A stretch of DNA of 64,000 nucleotides from Auanema rhodensis. Its lineage: Eukaryota; Nematoda; Chromadorea; Rhabditida; Rhabditidae. A program made the position numbers and the translations under genes. The notes beneath the pieces are model-generated. The model ran no database searches. It saw only the letters and a list, made by a program, of their open reading frames with translations, and had not been told where the DNA came from. Positions 24,632-38,929 of the stretch are shown in pieces (the stretch's first letter is position 1; each line of letters starts with the position of its first letter). Location: assembly GCA_964057225.1 (NCBI GenBank), contig OZ059896.1, forward strand, positions 5,952,001 to 6,016,000, written 5' to 3'.

Positions 24632-27448
24632 CACTTGGTATGTAACTTGCTTCACGTGAAAGATAAAGAGATGCGGTTTTCAAAATTAGATTCCCCATGT
24701 CCATATTAGTCTAAAAACAAATTTTTATTGATATTGGTGCATGGTAACCATGACTTTGAAATTTACGTGAACTTTAATTTATGCTAATTAAATGTACACT
24801 TGATGTGCACTTGATATGTAACTCGCTTCACGTGAAAGATAAAAAGATGCGGTTTTCAAAATTAGATTCCCCATGTCCATATTAGTCTAAAAACAAATTT
24901 TAATTCATATTGGTGCATGGTAACCATGACTTTGAAATTAACGTGAACTTTAATTTATGCTAATTAAATGTACATGTGATGTGCACCTGGTATGTAACTC
25001 GCTTCACGTGAAAGATAAAAAGATGCGGTTATCAAAATTAGATTCCCCATATCCATATTAGTCTAAAAACAAATTTTTATTCATATTGGTGCATGGTAAC
25101 CATGACTTTGAAATTTACGTGAACTTTAATTTATGCTAATTAAATATACACGTGATGTGCACTTGGTATGTAACTCGCTTCACGTGAAAGATAAAGAGAT
25201 GCGGTTTTCAAAATTAGATTCCCCATGTCCATATTAGTCTAAAAACGAATTTTTATTGATATTAGTGCATGGTAACCATGACTTTGAAATTTACGTGAAC
25301 TTTAATTTATGCTAATTAAATGTACACGTGATGTGCCCTTGGTATGTAACTCGCTTTACGTGAAAGATAAAGAGATGCGGTTTTCAAAATTAGATTCCCC
25401 ATGTCCATATTAGTCTAAAAACAAATTTTTATTGATATTGGTGCATGGTAACCATGACTTTGAAATTTACGTGAACTTTAATTTATGCTAATTAAATGTA
25501 CACTTGATGTGCACTTGATATGTAACTCGCTTCACGTGAAAGATAAAAAGATGCGGTTTTCAAAATTAGATTCCCCATGTCCATATTAGTCTAAAAACAA
25601 ATTTTAATTCATATTGGTGCATGGTAACCATGACTTTGAAATTTACGTGAACTTTAATTTATGCTAATTAAATGTACATGTGATGTGCACCTGGTATGTA
25701 ACTCGCTTCACGTGAAAGATAAAAAGATGCGGTTATCAAAATTAGATTCCCCATGTCCATATTAGTCTAAAAACAAATTTTTATTCATATTGGTGCATGG
25801 TAACCATGACTTTGAAATTTACGTGAACTTTAATTTATGCTAATTAAATGTACACGTGATGTGCACTTGGTATGTAACTCGCTTCACGTGAAAGATAAAG
25901 AGATGCTGTTTTTAAAATTAGATTCCCCATGTCCATATTAGTCTAAAAACAAATTTTTATTGATATTGGTGCATGGTAACCATGACTTTGAAATTTACGT
26001 GAACTTTAATTTATGCTAATTAAATATACACGTGATGTGCACTTGGTATGTAACTTGCTTCACGTGAAAGATAAAGAGATGCGGTTTTCAAAATTAGATT
26101 CCCCATGTCCATATTAGTCTAAAAACAAATTTTTATTGATATTGGTGCATGGTAACCATGACTTTGAAATTTACGTGAACTTTAATTTATGCTAATTAAA
26201 TGTACACTTGATGTGCACTTGATATGTAACTCGCTTCACGTGAAAGATAAAAAGATGCGGTTTTCAAAATTAGATTCCCCATGTCCATATTAGTCTAAAA
26301 ACAAATTTTAATTCATATTGGTGCATGGTAACCATGACTTTGAAATTTACGTGAACTTTAATTTATGCTAATTAAATGTACATGTGATGTGCACCTGGTA
26401 TGTAACTCGCTTCACGTGAAAGATAAAAAGATGCGGTTATCAAAATTAGATTCCCCATGTCCATATTAGTCTAAAAACAAATTTTTATTCATATTGGTGC
26501 ATGGTAACCATAACTTTGAAATTTACGTGAACTTTAATTTATGCTAATTAAATATACACGTGATGTGCACTTGGTATGTAACTCGCTTCACGTGAAAGAT
26601 AAAGAGATGCGGTTTTCAAAATTAGATTCCCCATGTCCATATTAGTCTAAAAACGAATTTTTATTGATATTAGTGCATGGTAACCATGACTTTGAAATTT
26701 ACGTGAACTTTAATTTATGCTAATTAAATGTACACGTGATGTGCCCTTGGTATGTAACTCGCTTTACGTGAAAGATAAAGAGATGCGGTTTTCAAAATTA
26801 GATTCCCCATGTCCATATTAGTTTAAAAACAAATTTTTATTGATATTGGTGCATGGTAACCATAACTTTGAAATTTACGTGTACTTTAATTTATGCTAAT
26901 TAAATGTACACTTGATGTGCACTTGATATGTAACTCGCTTCACGTGAAAGATAAAAAGATGCGGTTTTCAAAATTAGATTCCCCATGTCCATATTAGTCT
27001 AAAAACAAATTTTAATTCATATTGGTGCATGGTAACCATGACTTTGAAATTTACGTGAACTTTAATTTATGCTAATTAAATGTACATGTGATGTGCACCT
27101 GGTATGTAACTCGCTTCACGTGAAAGATAAAAAGATGCGGTTATCAAAATTAGATTCCCCATGTCCATATTAGTCTAAAAACAAATTTTTATTCATATTG
27201 GTGCATGGTAACCATGACTTTGAAATTTACGTGAACTTTAATTTATGCTAATTAAATGTACACGTGATGTGCACTTGGTATGTAACTCGCTTCACGTGAA
27301 AGATAAAGAGATGCTGTTTTTAAAATTAGATTCCCCATGTCCATATTAGTCTAAAAACAAATTTTTATTGATATTGGTGCATGGTAACCATGACTTTGAA
27401 ATTTACGTGAACTTTAATTTATGCTAATTAAATATACACGTGATGTGC
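24632..27448 (+). repeat. Eight-monomer (1408-bp) tandem higher-order repeat, two copies
   Basis: Two adjacent 1408-bp units are marked by TTAGTGCATGG (25,262 and 26,670), GTGCCCTTGG, GGTTATCAAAATTAG and GCTGTTTTTAAAA in the same order. Private differences separate the copies: CCATATCCATATT near 25,050, CATAACTTTG near 26,510 and 26,865, and GTTTAAAAAC near 26,821. The copies are therefore slightly diverged. Boundaries are approximate to within about one monomer. Confidence 0.72.
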
Positions 27449-28608
27449 ACTTGATATGTAACTCGCTTCACGTGAAAGATAAAGAGATGCGGTTTTCAAA
27501 ATTAGATTCCCCATGTCCATATTAGTCTAAAAACGAATTTTTATTCATATTGGTGCTTGGTAACCATGACTTTGAAATTTACGTGAACTTTAATTTATGA
27601 TAATTAAATATAAACGTGATGTGCACTTGGTATGTAACTCGCTTCACGTGGAAAATAAAGAGATGCGGTTTTCAAAATTAGATTCCCCATGTCCATATTA
27701 GTCTAAAAACAAATTTTTATTGATATTGGTGCATGGTAACCATGACTTTGAAATTTACGTGTACTTTAATTTATGCTAATTAAATGTACACGTGATGTGC
27801 ACTTGGTATGTAACTCGCTTCACGTGAAAGATAAAGAGATGCGGTTTTCAAAATTAGATTCCCCATTTCCATATTAGTCTAAAAACAAATTTTTATTGAT
27901 ATTGGTGCATGGTAACCATGACTTTGAATATTACGTGAACTTTAATTTATGCTAATTAAATGTACACGTGATGTGCACTTGGTATGTAACTTGCTTCACG
28001 TGAAAGATAAAGAGATGCGGTTTTCAAAATTAGATTCCCCATGTCCATATTAGTCTAAAAACAAATTTTTATTGATATTGGTGCATGGTAACCATGACTT
28101 TGAAATTCACGTGAACTTTAATTTATGCTAATTAAATGTAAACGTGATGTGCACTTGGTATGTAACTCGCTTCACGTGAAAGATAAAGAGATGCGGTTTT
28201 CAAAATTAGATTTCTCATGTCCATATTAGTCTTAAAACAAATTTTTATTGATATTGGTGCATGGTAACCATGACTTTGAAATTTACGTGAACTTTAATTT
28301 ATGCTAATTAAATGTACACGTGATGTGCCCTTGGTATGTAACTCGCTTTACGTGAAAGATAAAAAGATGCGGTTTTCAAAATTAGATTCCCCATGTCCAT
28401 ATTAGTCTAAAAACAAATTTTAATTCATATTGGTGCATGGTAACCATGACTTTGAAATTTACGTGAACTTTAATTTATGCTAATTAATTGTACACTTGAT
28501 GTGCACTTGATATGTAACTCGCTTCACGTGAAAGATAAAAAGATGCGGTTTTCAAAATTAGATTCCCCATGTCCATATTAGTCTAAAAACAAATTTTAAT
28601 TCATATTG

Positions 28609-28755
28609 GTTCATGGTAACCATGACTTTGAAATTTACGTGAACGATGTGCACTTGGTATGTAACTTGCTTCACGTGAAAGATAAAGAGATGCGGTTTTC
28701 AAAATTAGATTCCCCATGTCCATATTAGTCTAAAAACAAATTTTTGTTGATATTG
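28609..28755 (+). repeat. SatA monomer with a 29-bp internal deletion
   Basis: Between CGTGAAC (ending 28,644) and GATGTGCAC (starting 28,645), 29 bases are missing relative to every other monomer: the segment from TTTAATTTATG through TACACGT (monomer positions 38-66). The GTGC spacing here is 147 instead of 176 and the array phase shifts from 97 to 68. The deletion removes the TTAATT/AATTAA dyad and most of the first CACGTG. It is the only monomer in the window without that dyad region. The flanking monomers are normal. Confidence 0.9.
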
Positions 28756-28997
28756 GTGCATGGTAACCATGACTTTGAAATTTACGTGAACTTTAATTTA
28801 TGCTAATTAAATGTAAACGTGATGTGCACTTGGTATGTAACTCGCTTCACGTGAAAGATAAAGAGATGCGGTTTTCAAAATTAGATTTCTCATGTCCATA
28901 TTAGTCTTAAAACAAATTTTTATTGATATTGGTGCATGGTAACCATGACTTTGAAATTTACGTGAACTTTAATTTATGCTAATTAAATGTACACGTG

Positions 28998-30411
28998 ATG
29001 TGCCCTTGGTATGTAACTCGCTTTACGTGAAAGATAAAAAGATGCGGTTTTCAAAATTAGATTCCCCATGTCCATATTAGTCTAAAAACAATTTTTTATT
29101 AATATTGGTGCATGGTAACCATGACTTTGAAATTTACGTGAACTTTAATTTATGCTAATTAAATGTACACTTGATGTGCACTTGGTATGTAACTCGCTTC
29201 ACGTGAAAGATAAAAAGATGCGGTTTTCAAAATTAGATTCCCCATGTCCATATTAGTCTAAAAACAAATTTTAATTCATATTGGTGCATGGTAACCATGA
29301 CTTTGAAATTTACGTGAACTTTAATTTATGCTAATTAAATGTACACGTGATGTGCACTTGGTATGTAACTCGCTTTACGTGAAAGATAAAGAGATGCGGT
29401 TTTCAAAATTAGATTCCCCATGTCCATATTAGTCTAAAAACAAATTTTTATTAATATTGGTGCATGGTAACCATGACTTTGAAATTTACGTGAACTTTAA
29501 TTTATGCTAATTAATTGTACACTTGATGTGCACTTGATATGTAACTCGCTTCACGTGAAAGATAAAAAGATGCGGTTTTCAAAATTAGATTCCCCATGTC
29601 CATATTAGTCTAAAAACAAATTTTAATTCATATTGGTGCATGGTAACCATGACTTTGAAATTTACGTGAACTTTAATTTATGCTAATTAAATGTACACGT
29701 GATGTGCCCTTGGTATGTAACTCGCTTTACGTGAAAGATAAAAAGATGCGGTTTTCAAAATTAGATTCCCCATGTCCATATTAGTCTAAAAACAAATTTT
29801 TATTAATATTGGTGCATGGTAACCATGACTTTGAAATTTACGTGAACTTTAATTTATGCTAATTAAATGTACACTTGATGTGCACTTGGTATGTAACTCG
29901 CTTCACGTGAAAGATAAAAAGATGCGGTTTTCAAAATTAGATTCCCCATGTCCATATTAGTCTAAAAACAAATTTTAATTCATATTGGTGCATGGTAACC
30001 ATGACTTTGAAATTTACGTGAACTTTAATTTATGCTAATTAAATGTACACGTGATGTGCACTTGGTATGTAACTCGCTTTACGTGAAAGATAAAGAGATG
30101 CGGTTTTCAAAATTAGATTCCCCATGTCCATATTAGTCTAAAAACAAATTTTTATTAATATTGGTGCATGGTAACCATGACTTTGAAATTTACGTGAACT
30201 TTAATTTATGCTAATTAATTGTACACTTGATGTGCACTTGATATGTAACTCGCTTCACGTGAAAGATAAAAAGATGCGGTTTTCAAAATTAGATTCCCCA
30301 TGTCCATATTAGTCTAAAAACAAATTTTAATTCATATTGGTGCATGGTAACCATGACTTTGAAATTTACGTGAACTTTAATTTATGCTAATTAAATGTAC
30401 ACGTGATGTGC
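28998..30411 (+). repeat. Four-monomer (704-bp) tandem higher-order repeat
   Basis: Two copies of a four-monomer block are offset by 704 bp. Their ordered tags are GTGCCCTTGG with TTTACGTG (29,001 and 29,705), ACACTTG with CTTGG, ACACGTG with TTTACGTG, and TAATTAATTGTACAC (29,508 and 30,212). The tag ATTAATATTGG (in place of ATTGATATTGG) is almost confined to this part of the array, with one isolated monomer near 58.8 kb. Partial further copies continue to about 31.2 kb, with TAATTAATTG again at 31,092. Confidence 0.78.
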
Positions 30412-31799
30412 ACTTGGTATGTAACTCGCTTTACGTGAAAGATAAAGAGATGCGGTTTTCAAAATTAGATTCCCCATGTCCATATTAGTCTAAAAACAAA
30501 TTTTAATTCATATTGGTGCATGGTAACCATGACTTTGAAATTTACGTGAACTTTAATTTATGCTAATTAAATGTACACTTGATGTGCACTTGGTATGTAA
30601 CTCGCTTCACGTGAAAGATAAAAAGATGCGGTTTTCAAAATTAGATTCCCCATGTCCATATTAGTCTAAAAACAAATTTTAATTCATATTGGTGCATGGT
30701 AACCATGACTTTGAAATTTACGTGAACTTTAATTTATGCTAATTAAATGTACACGTGATGTGCCCTTGGTATGTAACTCGCTTTACGTGAAAGATAAAGA
30801 GATGCGGTTTTCAAAATTAGATTCCCCATGTCCATATTAGTCTAAAAACAAATTTTTATTGATATTGGTGCATGGTAACCATGACTTTGAATATTACGTG
30901 AACTTTAATTTATGCTAATTAAATGTACACGTGATGTGCACTTGGTATGTAACTTGCTTCACGTGAAAGATAAAGAGATGCGGTTTTCAAAATTAGATTC
31001 CCCATGTCCATATTAGTCTAAAAACAAATTTTTATTAATATTGGTGCATGGTAACCATGACTTTGAAATTTACGTGAACTTTAATTTATGCTAATTAATT
31101 GTACACTTGATGTGCACTTGATATGTAACTCGCTTCACGTGAAAGATAAAAAGATGCGGTTTTCAAAATTAGATTCCCCATGTCCATATTAGTCTAAAAA
31201 CAAATTTTAATTCATATTGGTGCATGGTAACCATGACTTTGAAATTTACGTGAACTTTAATTTATGCTAATGAAATGTACACGTGATGTGCACTTGGTAT
31301 GTAACTCGCTTCACGTGAAAGAAAAAAAGATAAGGTTTTTAAAATTAGATTCCCCATGTCCATATTAGTCTAAAAACAAATTTTAATTCATATTGGTGCA
31401 TGGTAACCATGACTTTGAAATTTACGTGAACTTTAATTTATGCTAATTAAATGTACATGTGATGTGCACCTGGTATGTAACTCGCTTCACGTGAAAGATA
31501 AAAAGATGCGGTTTTCAAAATTAGATTCCCCATGTCCATATTAGTCTAAAAACAAATTTTTATTGATATTGGTGCATGGTAACCATGACTTTGAAATTTA
31601 CGTGAACATTAATTTATGCTAATTAAATATACACGTGATGTGCACTTGGTATGTAACTCGCTTCACGTGAAAGATAAAGAGATGCGGTTTTCAAAATTAG
31701 ATTCCCCATGTCCATATTAGTCTAAAAACGAATTTTTATTGATATTGGTGCATGGTAACCATGATTTTGAAATTTACGTGAACTTTAATTTATGCTAAT

Positions 31800-34700
31800 T
31801 AAATGTACATGTGATGTGCACTTGGTATGTAACTCGCTTCACGTGAAAGATAAAGAGATGCGGTTTTCAAAATTAGATTCCCCATGTCCATATTAGTCTA
31901 AAAACGAATTTTTATTGATATTGGTGCATGGTAACCATGATTTTGAAATTTACGTGAACTTTAATTTATGCTAATTAAATGTACATGTGATGTGCACCTG
32001 GTATGTAACTCGCTTCACGTGAAAGACAAAAAAATAAGGTTTTCAAAATTAGATTCCCCATGTCCATATTAGTCTAAAAACGAATTTTTATTCATATTGG
32101 TGCTTGGTAACCATGACTTTGAAATTTACGTGAACTTTAATTTATGCTAATTAAATATAAACGTGATGTGCACTTGGTATGTAACTCGCTTCACGCGGAA
32201 AATGAAGAGATGCGGTTTTCAAAATTAGATTCCCCATGTCCATATTAGTCTAAAAACAAATTTTTATTGATATTGGTGCATGGTAACCATGACTTTGAAA
32301 TTTACGTGAACTTTAATTTATGCTAATTAAATGTACACTTGATGTGCACTTGATATGTAACTCGCTTCACGTGAAAGATAAAAAGATGCGGTTTTCAAAA
32401 TTAGATTCCCCATGTCCATATTAGTCTAAAAACAAATTTTAATTCATATTGGTGCATGGTAACCATGACTTTGAAATTTACGTGAACTTTAATTTATGCT
32501 AATTAAATGTACATGTGGTGTGCACCTGGTATGTAACTCGCTTCACGTGAAAGATAAAAAGATGCGGTTTTTAAAATTAGATTCCCCATGTCCATATTAG
32601 TCGAAAAACAAATTTTTATTCATATTGGTGCATGGTAACCATGACTTTGAAATTTACGTGAACTTTAATTTATGCTAATTAAATGTACACGTGATGTGCA
32701 CTTGGTATGTAACTCGCTTCACGTGAAAGATAAAGAGATGCTGTTTTTAAAATTAGATTCCCCATGTCCATATTAGTCTAAAAACAAATTTTTATTGATA
32801 TTGGTGCATGGTAACCATGACTTTGAAATTTACGTGAACATTAATTTATGCTAATTAAATATACACGTGATGTGCACTTGGTATGTAACTCGCTTCACGT
32901 GAAAGATAAAGAGATGCGGTTTTCAAAATTAGATTCCCCATGTCCATATTAGTCTAAAAACGAATTTTTATTGATATTGGTGCATGGTAACCATGATTTT
33001 GAAATTTACGTGAACTTTAATTTATGCTAATTAAATGTACATGTGATGTGCACTTGGTATGTAACTCGCTTCACGCGGAAAATAAAGAGATGCGGTTTTC
33101 AAAATTAGATTCCCCATGTCCATATTAGTCTAAAAACAAATTTTTATTGATATTGGTGCATGGTAACCATGACTTTGAAATTTACGTGAACTTTAATTTA
33201 TGCTAATTAAATGTACACGTGATGTGCACTTGGTATGTCACTCGCTTCACGTGAAAGATGAAGAGATGCGGTTTTCAAAATTAGATTCCCCATGTCCATA
33301 TTAGTCTAAAAACAAATTTTTATTGATATTGGTGCATGGTAACCATGACTTTGAAATTTACGTGTACTTTAATTTATGCTAATTAAACGTACACGTGATG
33401 TGCACTTGGTATGTAACTCGCTTCACGTGAAAGATAAAGAGATGCGGTTTTCAAAATTAGATTCCCCATGTCCATAATAGTCTAAAAACAAATTTTTATT
33501 GATATTGGTTCATGGTAACCATGACTTTGAAATTTACGTGAACTTTAATTTATGCTAATTAAATGTACACGTGATGTGCACTTGGTATGTAACTCGCTTC
33601 ACGTGAAAGATAAAGAGATGCGGTTTTCAAAATTAGATTCCCCATTTCCATATTAGTCTAAAAACAAATTTTTATTGATATTGGTGCATGGTAACCATGA
33701 CTTTGAAATTTACGTGAACTTTAATTTATGCTAATTAAATGTGCACGTGTTGTGCACTTGGTATGTAACTCGCTTCACGTGAAAGATAAAGAGATGCGGT
33801 TTTCAAAATTAGATTTCTCATGTCCATATTAGTCTTAAAACAAATTTTTATTGATATTGGTGCATGGTAACCATGACTTTGAAATTTACGTGAACTTTAA
33901 TTTATGCTAATTAAATGTACACGTGATGTGCACTTGGTATGTCACTCGCTTCACGTGAAAGATGAAGAGATGCGGTTTTCAAAATTAGATTCCCCATGTC
34001 CATATTAATCTAAAAACAAATTTTTATTGATATTGGTGCATGTTAACCATGACTTTAAAATTTACGTGTACTTTAATTTATGCTAATTAAATGTACACGT
34101 GATGTGCACTTGGTATGTAACTCGCTTCACGTGAAAGATAAAGAGATGCGGTTTTCAAAATTAGATTCCCCATGTCCATATTAGTCTAAAAACAAATTTT
34201 TATTGATATTGGTGCATGGTAACCATGACTTTGAAATTTACGTGAACTTTAATTTATGCTAATTAAATGTACACGTGATGTGCACTTGGTATGTCACTCG
34301 CTTCACGTGAAAGATGAAGAGATGCGGTTTTCAAAATTAGATTCCCCATGTCCATATTAGTCTAAAAACAAATTTTTATTGATATTGGTGCATGGTAACC
34401 ATGACTTTGAAATTTACGTGTACTTTAATTTATGCTAATTAAACGTACACGTGATGTGCACTTGGTATGTAACTCGCTTCACGTGAAATATAAAGAGATG
34501 CGGTTTTCAAAATTAGATTCCCCATGTCCATATTAGTCTAAAAACAAATTTTTATTGATATTGGTTCATGGTAACCATGACTTTGAAATTTACGTGAACT
34601 TTAATTTATGCTAATTAAAAGTACACGTGATGTGCACTTGGTATGTAACTCGCTTCACGTGAAAGATAAAGAGATGCGGTTTTCACAATTAGATTCCCCA

Positions 34701-35130
34701 TGTCCATATTAGTCTAAAAACAAATTTTTATTGATATTGGTGCATGGTAACCATGACTTTGAAATTTACGTGAACTTTAATTTATGCTAATTAAATGTAC
34801 ACGTGATGTGCACTTGGTATGTAACTCGCTTCAGTTTTCAAAATTAGATTCCCCATGTCCATATCAGTCTAAAAACAAATTTTTATTGATATTGGTGCAT
34901 GGTAACCATGACTTTGAAATTTACGTGAACTTTAATTTATGCTAATTAAATGTACACGTGATGTGCACTTGGTATGTAACTCGCTTCACGTGACAGATAA
35001 AGAGATGCGGTTTTCAAAATCAGATTCCCCATGTCCATATTAGTCTAAAAACAAATTTTTATTGATATTGGTGCATGGTAACCATGACTTTGAAATTTAC
35101 GTGAACTTTAATTTATGCTAATTAAATGTA
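31800..35130 (+). repeat. Donor-like segment of a large duplicated block (copies at 36.6-41.8 kb)
   Basis: This segment carries an unusual series of markers that recurs further right: GACAAAAAAATAAGG (32,025), CGCGGAAAATGAAG (32,192), ACATGTGGTG (32,511), GTCGAAAAAC (32,601), CGCGGAAAATAAAG (33,074), TAATTAAACG (33,381 and 34,437), AAATGTGCACG (33,738), TTTCTCATG with CTTAAAAC (33,814), ATTAATCTAAAA, and the 21-bp deletion at 34,833. Which copy is ancestral cannot be decided here; 'donor-like' only means it is the more compact copy. Confidence 0.72.
34738..34894 (+). repeat. SatA monomer with a 21-bp deletion, copy 1
   Basis: CTTCA (ending 34,833) is joined directly to GTTTTCAAAA (34,834), removing 21 bases that include the right half of the TTCACGTGAA palindrome and the AAAGAGATGCG segment. 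The phase moves from 68 to 47. Flanking private markers are TTAAAAGTACAC (34,616) and TTTCACAATT before, and ATATCAGTC, GTGACAGATAAAG and AAAATCAGATT after. Confidence 0.92.
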
Positions 35131-37074
35131 CATGTGATGTGCACCTGGTATGTAACTCGCTTCACGTGAAAGATAAAAAGATGCGGTTTTCAAAATTAGA
35201 TTCCCCATGTCCATATTAGTCTAAAAACAAATTTTTATTCATATTGGTGCTTGGTAACCATGACTTTGAAATTTACGTGAACTTTAATTTATGCTAATTA
35301 AATATAAACGTGATGTGCACTTGGTATGTAACTCGCTTCACGTGGAAAATAAAGAGATGCGGTTTTCAAAATTAGATTCCCCATGTCCATATTAGTCTAA
35401 AAACAAATTTTTATTGATATTGGTGCATGGTAACCATGACTTTGAAATTTACGTGAACTTTAATTTATGCTAATTAAATGTACATGTGATGTGCACCTGG
35501 TATGTAACTCGCTTCACGTGAAAGATAAAAAGATGCGGTTTTCAAAATTAGATTCCCCATGTCCATATTAGTCTAAAAACAAATTTTTATTGATATTGGT
35601 GCATGGTAACCATGACTTTGAAATTTACGTGAACTTTAATTTATGCTAATTAAATATAAACGTGATGTGCACTTGGTATGTAACTCGCTTCACGTGAAAG
35701 ATGAAGAGATGCGGTTTTCAAAATTAGATTCCCCATGTCCATATTAGTCTAAAAACAAATTTTTATTGATATTGGTGCATGGTAACCATGACTTTGAAAT
35801 TTACGTGTACTTTAATTTATGCTAATTAAATGTACACGTGATGTGCACTTGGTATGTAACTCGCTTCACGTGAAAGATAAAGAGATGCGGTTTTCAAAAT
35901 TAGATTCCCCATGTCCATATTAGTCTAAAAACAAATTTTTATTGATATTGGTGCATGGTAACCATGACTTTGAATATTACGTGAACTTTAATTTATGCTA
36001 ATTAAATGTACACGTGATGTGCACTTGGTATGTAACTTGCTTCACGTGAAAGATAAAGAGATGCGGTTTTCAAAATTAGATTCCCCATGTCCATATTAGT
36101 CTAAAAACAAATTTTTATTCATATTGGTGCATGGTAACCATGACTTTGAAATTTACGTGAACTTTAATTTATGCTAATTAAATGTAGACGTGATGTGCAC
36201 TTGGTATGTAACTCGCTTCACGTGAAAGATAAAGAGATGCTGTTTTTAAAATTAGATTCCCCATGTCCATATTAGTCTAAAAACAAATTTTTATTGATAT
36301 TGGTGCATGGTAACCATGACTTTGAAATTTACGTGAACATTAATTTATGCTAATTAAATATACACGTGATGTGCACTTGGTATGTAACTCGCTTCACGTG
36401 AAAGATAAAGAGATGCTGTTTTTAAAATTAGATTCCCCATGTCCATATTAGTCTAAAAACAAATTTTTATTCATATTGGTGCATGGTAACCATGACTTTG
36501 AAATTTACGTGAACTTTAATTTATGCTAATTAAATGTACACGTGATGTGCACTTGGTATGTAACTCGCTTCACGTGAAAGATAAAGAGATGCTGTTTTTA
36601 AAATTAGATTCCCCATGTCCATATTAGTCTAAAAACGAATTTTTATTGATATTGGTGCATGGTAACCATGATTTTGAAATTTACGTGAACTTTAATTTAT
36701 GCTAATTAAATGTACATGTGATGTGCACCTGGTATGTAACTCGCTTCACGTGAAAGACAAAAAAATAAGGTTTTCAAAATTAGATTCCCCATGTCCATAT
36801 TAGTCTAAAAACGAATTTTTATTCATATTGGTGCTTGGTAACCATGACTTTGAAATTTACGTGAACTTTAATTTATGCTAATTAAATATAAACGTGATGT
36901 GCACTTGGTATGTAACTCGCTTCACGCGGAAAATGAAGAGATGCGGTTTTCAAAATTAGATTCCCCATGTCCATATTAGTCTAAAAACAAATTTTTATTG
37001 ATATTGGTGCATGGTAACCATGACTTTGAAATTTACGTGAACTTTAATTTATGCTAATTAAATGTACACGTGAT

Positions 37075-37780
37075 GTGCACTTGATATGTAACTCGCTTCA
37101 CGTGAAAGATAAAAAGATGCGGTTTTCAAAATTAGATTCCCCATGTCCATATTAGTCTAAAAACAAATTTTAATTCATATTGGTGCATGGTAACCATGAC
37201 TTTGAAATTTACGTGAACTTTAATTTATGCTAATTAAATGTACATGTGGTGTGCACCTGGTATGTAACTCGCTTCACGTGAAAGATAAAAAGATGCGGTT
37301 TTCAAAATTAGATTCCCCATGTCCATATTAGTCGAAAAACAAATTTTTATTCATATTGGTGCATGGTAACCATGACTTTGAAATTTACGTGAACTTTAAT
37401 TTATGCTAATTAAATGTACACGTGATGTGCACTTGATATGTAACTCGCTTCACGTGAAAGATAAAAAGATGCGGTTTTCAAAATTAGATTCCCCATGTCC
37501 ATATTAGTCTAAAAACAAATTTTAATTCATATTGGTGCATGGTAACCATGACTTTGAAATTTACGTGAACTTTAATTTATGCTAATTAAATGTACATGTG
37601 GTGTGCACCTGGTATGTAACTCGCTTCACGTGAAAGATAAAAAGATGCGGTTTTCAAAATTAGATTCCCCATGTCCATATTAGTCGAAAAACAAATTTTT
37701 ATTCATATTGGTGCATGGTAACCATGACTTTGAAATTTACGTGAACTTTAATTTATGCTAATTAAATGTACACGTGATGT
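37075..37780 (+). repeat. Two-monomer (352-bp) tandem dimer
   Basis: A dimer is repeated twice, consisting of a CTTGATATG/AATTTTAATTC monomer followed by an ACATGTGGTG/GTCGAAAAAC monomer. The tag ACATGTGG is at 37,242 and 37,594, and GTCGAAAAAC at about 37,332 and 37,684, both 352 bp apart. A single copy of the dimer exists at about 32.3-32.7 kb, so this is a local amplification within the duplicated block. Confidence 0.78.
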
Positions 37781-38929
37781 GCACTTGGTATGTAACTCGC
37801 TTCACGTGAAAGATAAAGAGATGCTGTTTTTAAAATTAGATTCCCCATGTCCATATTAGTCTAAAAACAAATTTTTATTGATATTGGTGCATGGTAACCA
37901 TGACTTTGAAATTTACGTGAACATTAATTTATGCTAATTAAATATACACGTGATGTGCACTTGGTATGTAACTCGCTTCACGTGAAAGATAAAGAGATGC
38001 GGTTTTCAAAATTAGATTCCCCATGTCCATATTAGTCTAAAAACGAATTTTTATTGATATTGGTGCATGGTAACCATGATTTTGAAATTTACGTGAACTT
38101 TAATTTATGCTAATTAAATGTACATGTGATGTGCACTTGGTATGTAACTCGCTTCACGTGAAAGATAAAGAGATGCGGTTTTCAAAATTAGATTCCCCAT
38201 GTCCATATTAGTCTAAAAACGAATTTTTATTGATATTGGTGCATGGTAACCATGATTTTGAAATTTACGTGAACTTTAATTTATGCTAATTAAATGTACA
38301 TGTGATGTGCACCTGGTATGTAACTCGCTTCACGTGAAAGACAAAAAAATAAGGTTTTCAAAATTAGATTCCCCATGTCCATATTAGTCTAAAAACGAAT
38401 TTTTATTCATATTGGTGCTTGGTAACCATGACTTTGAAATTTACGTGAACTTTAATTTATGCTAATTAAATATAAACGTGATGTGCACTTGGTATGTAAC
38501 TCGCTTCACGCGGAAAATAAAGAGATGCGGTTTTCAAAATTAGATTCCCCATGTCCATATTAGTCTAAAAACAAATTTTTATTGATATTGGTGCATGGTA
38601 ACCATGACTTTGAAATTTACGTGAACTTTAATTTATGCTAATTAAATGTACACGTGATGTGCACTTGGTATGTCACTCGCTTCACGTGAAAGATGAAGAG
38701 ATGCGGTTTTCAAAATTAGATTCCCCATGTCCAAATTAGTCTAAAAACAAATTTTTATTGATATTGGTGCATGGTAACCATGACTTTGAAATTTACGGGT
38801 ACTTTAATTTATGCTAATTAAACGTACACGTGATGTGCACTTGGTATGTAACTCGCTTCACGTGAAAGATAAAGAGATGCGGTTTTCAAAATTAGATTCC
38901 CCATGTCCATATTAGTCTAAAAACAAATT

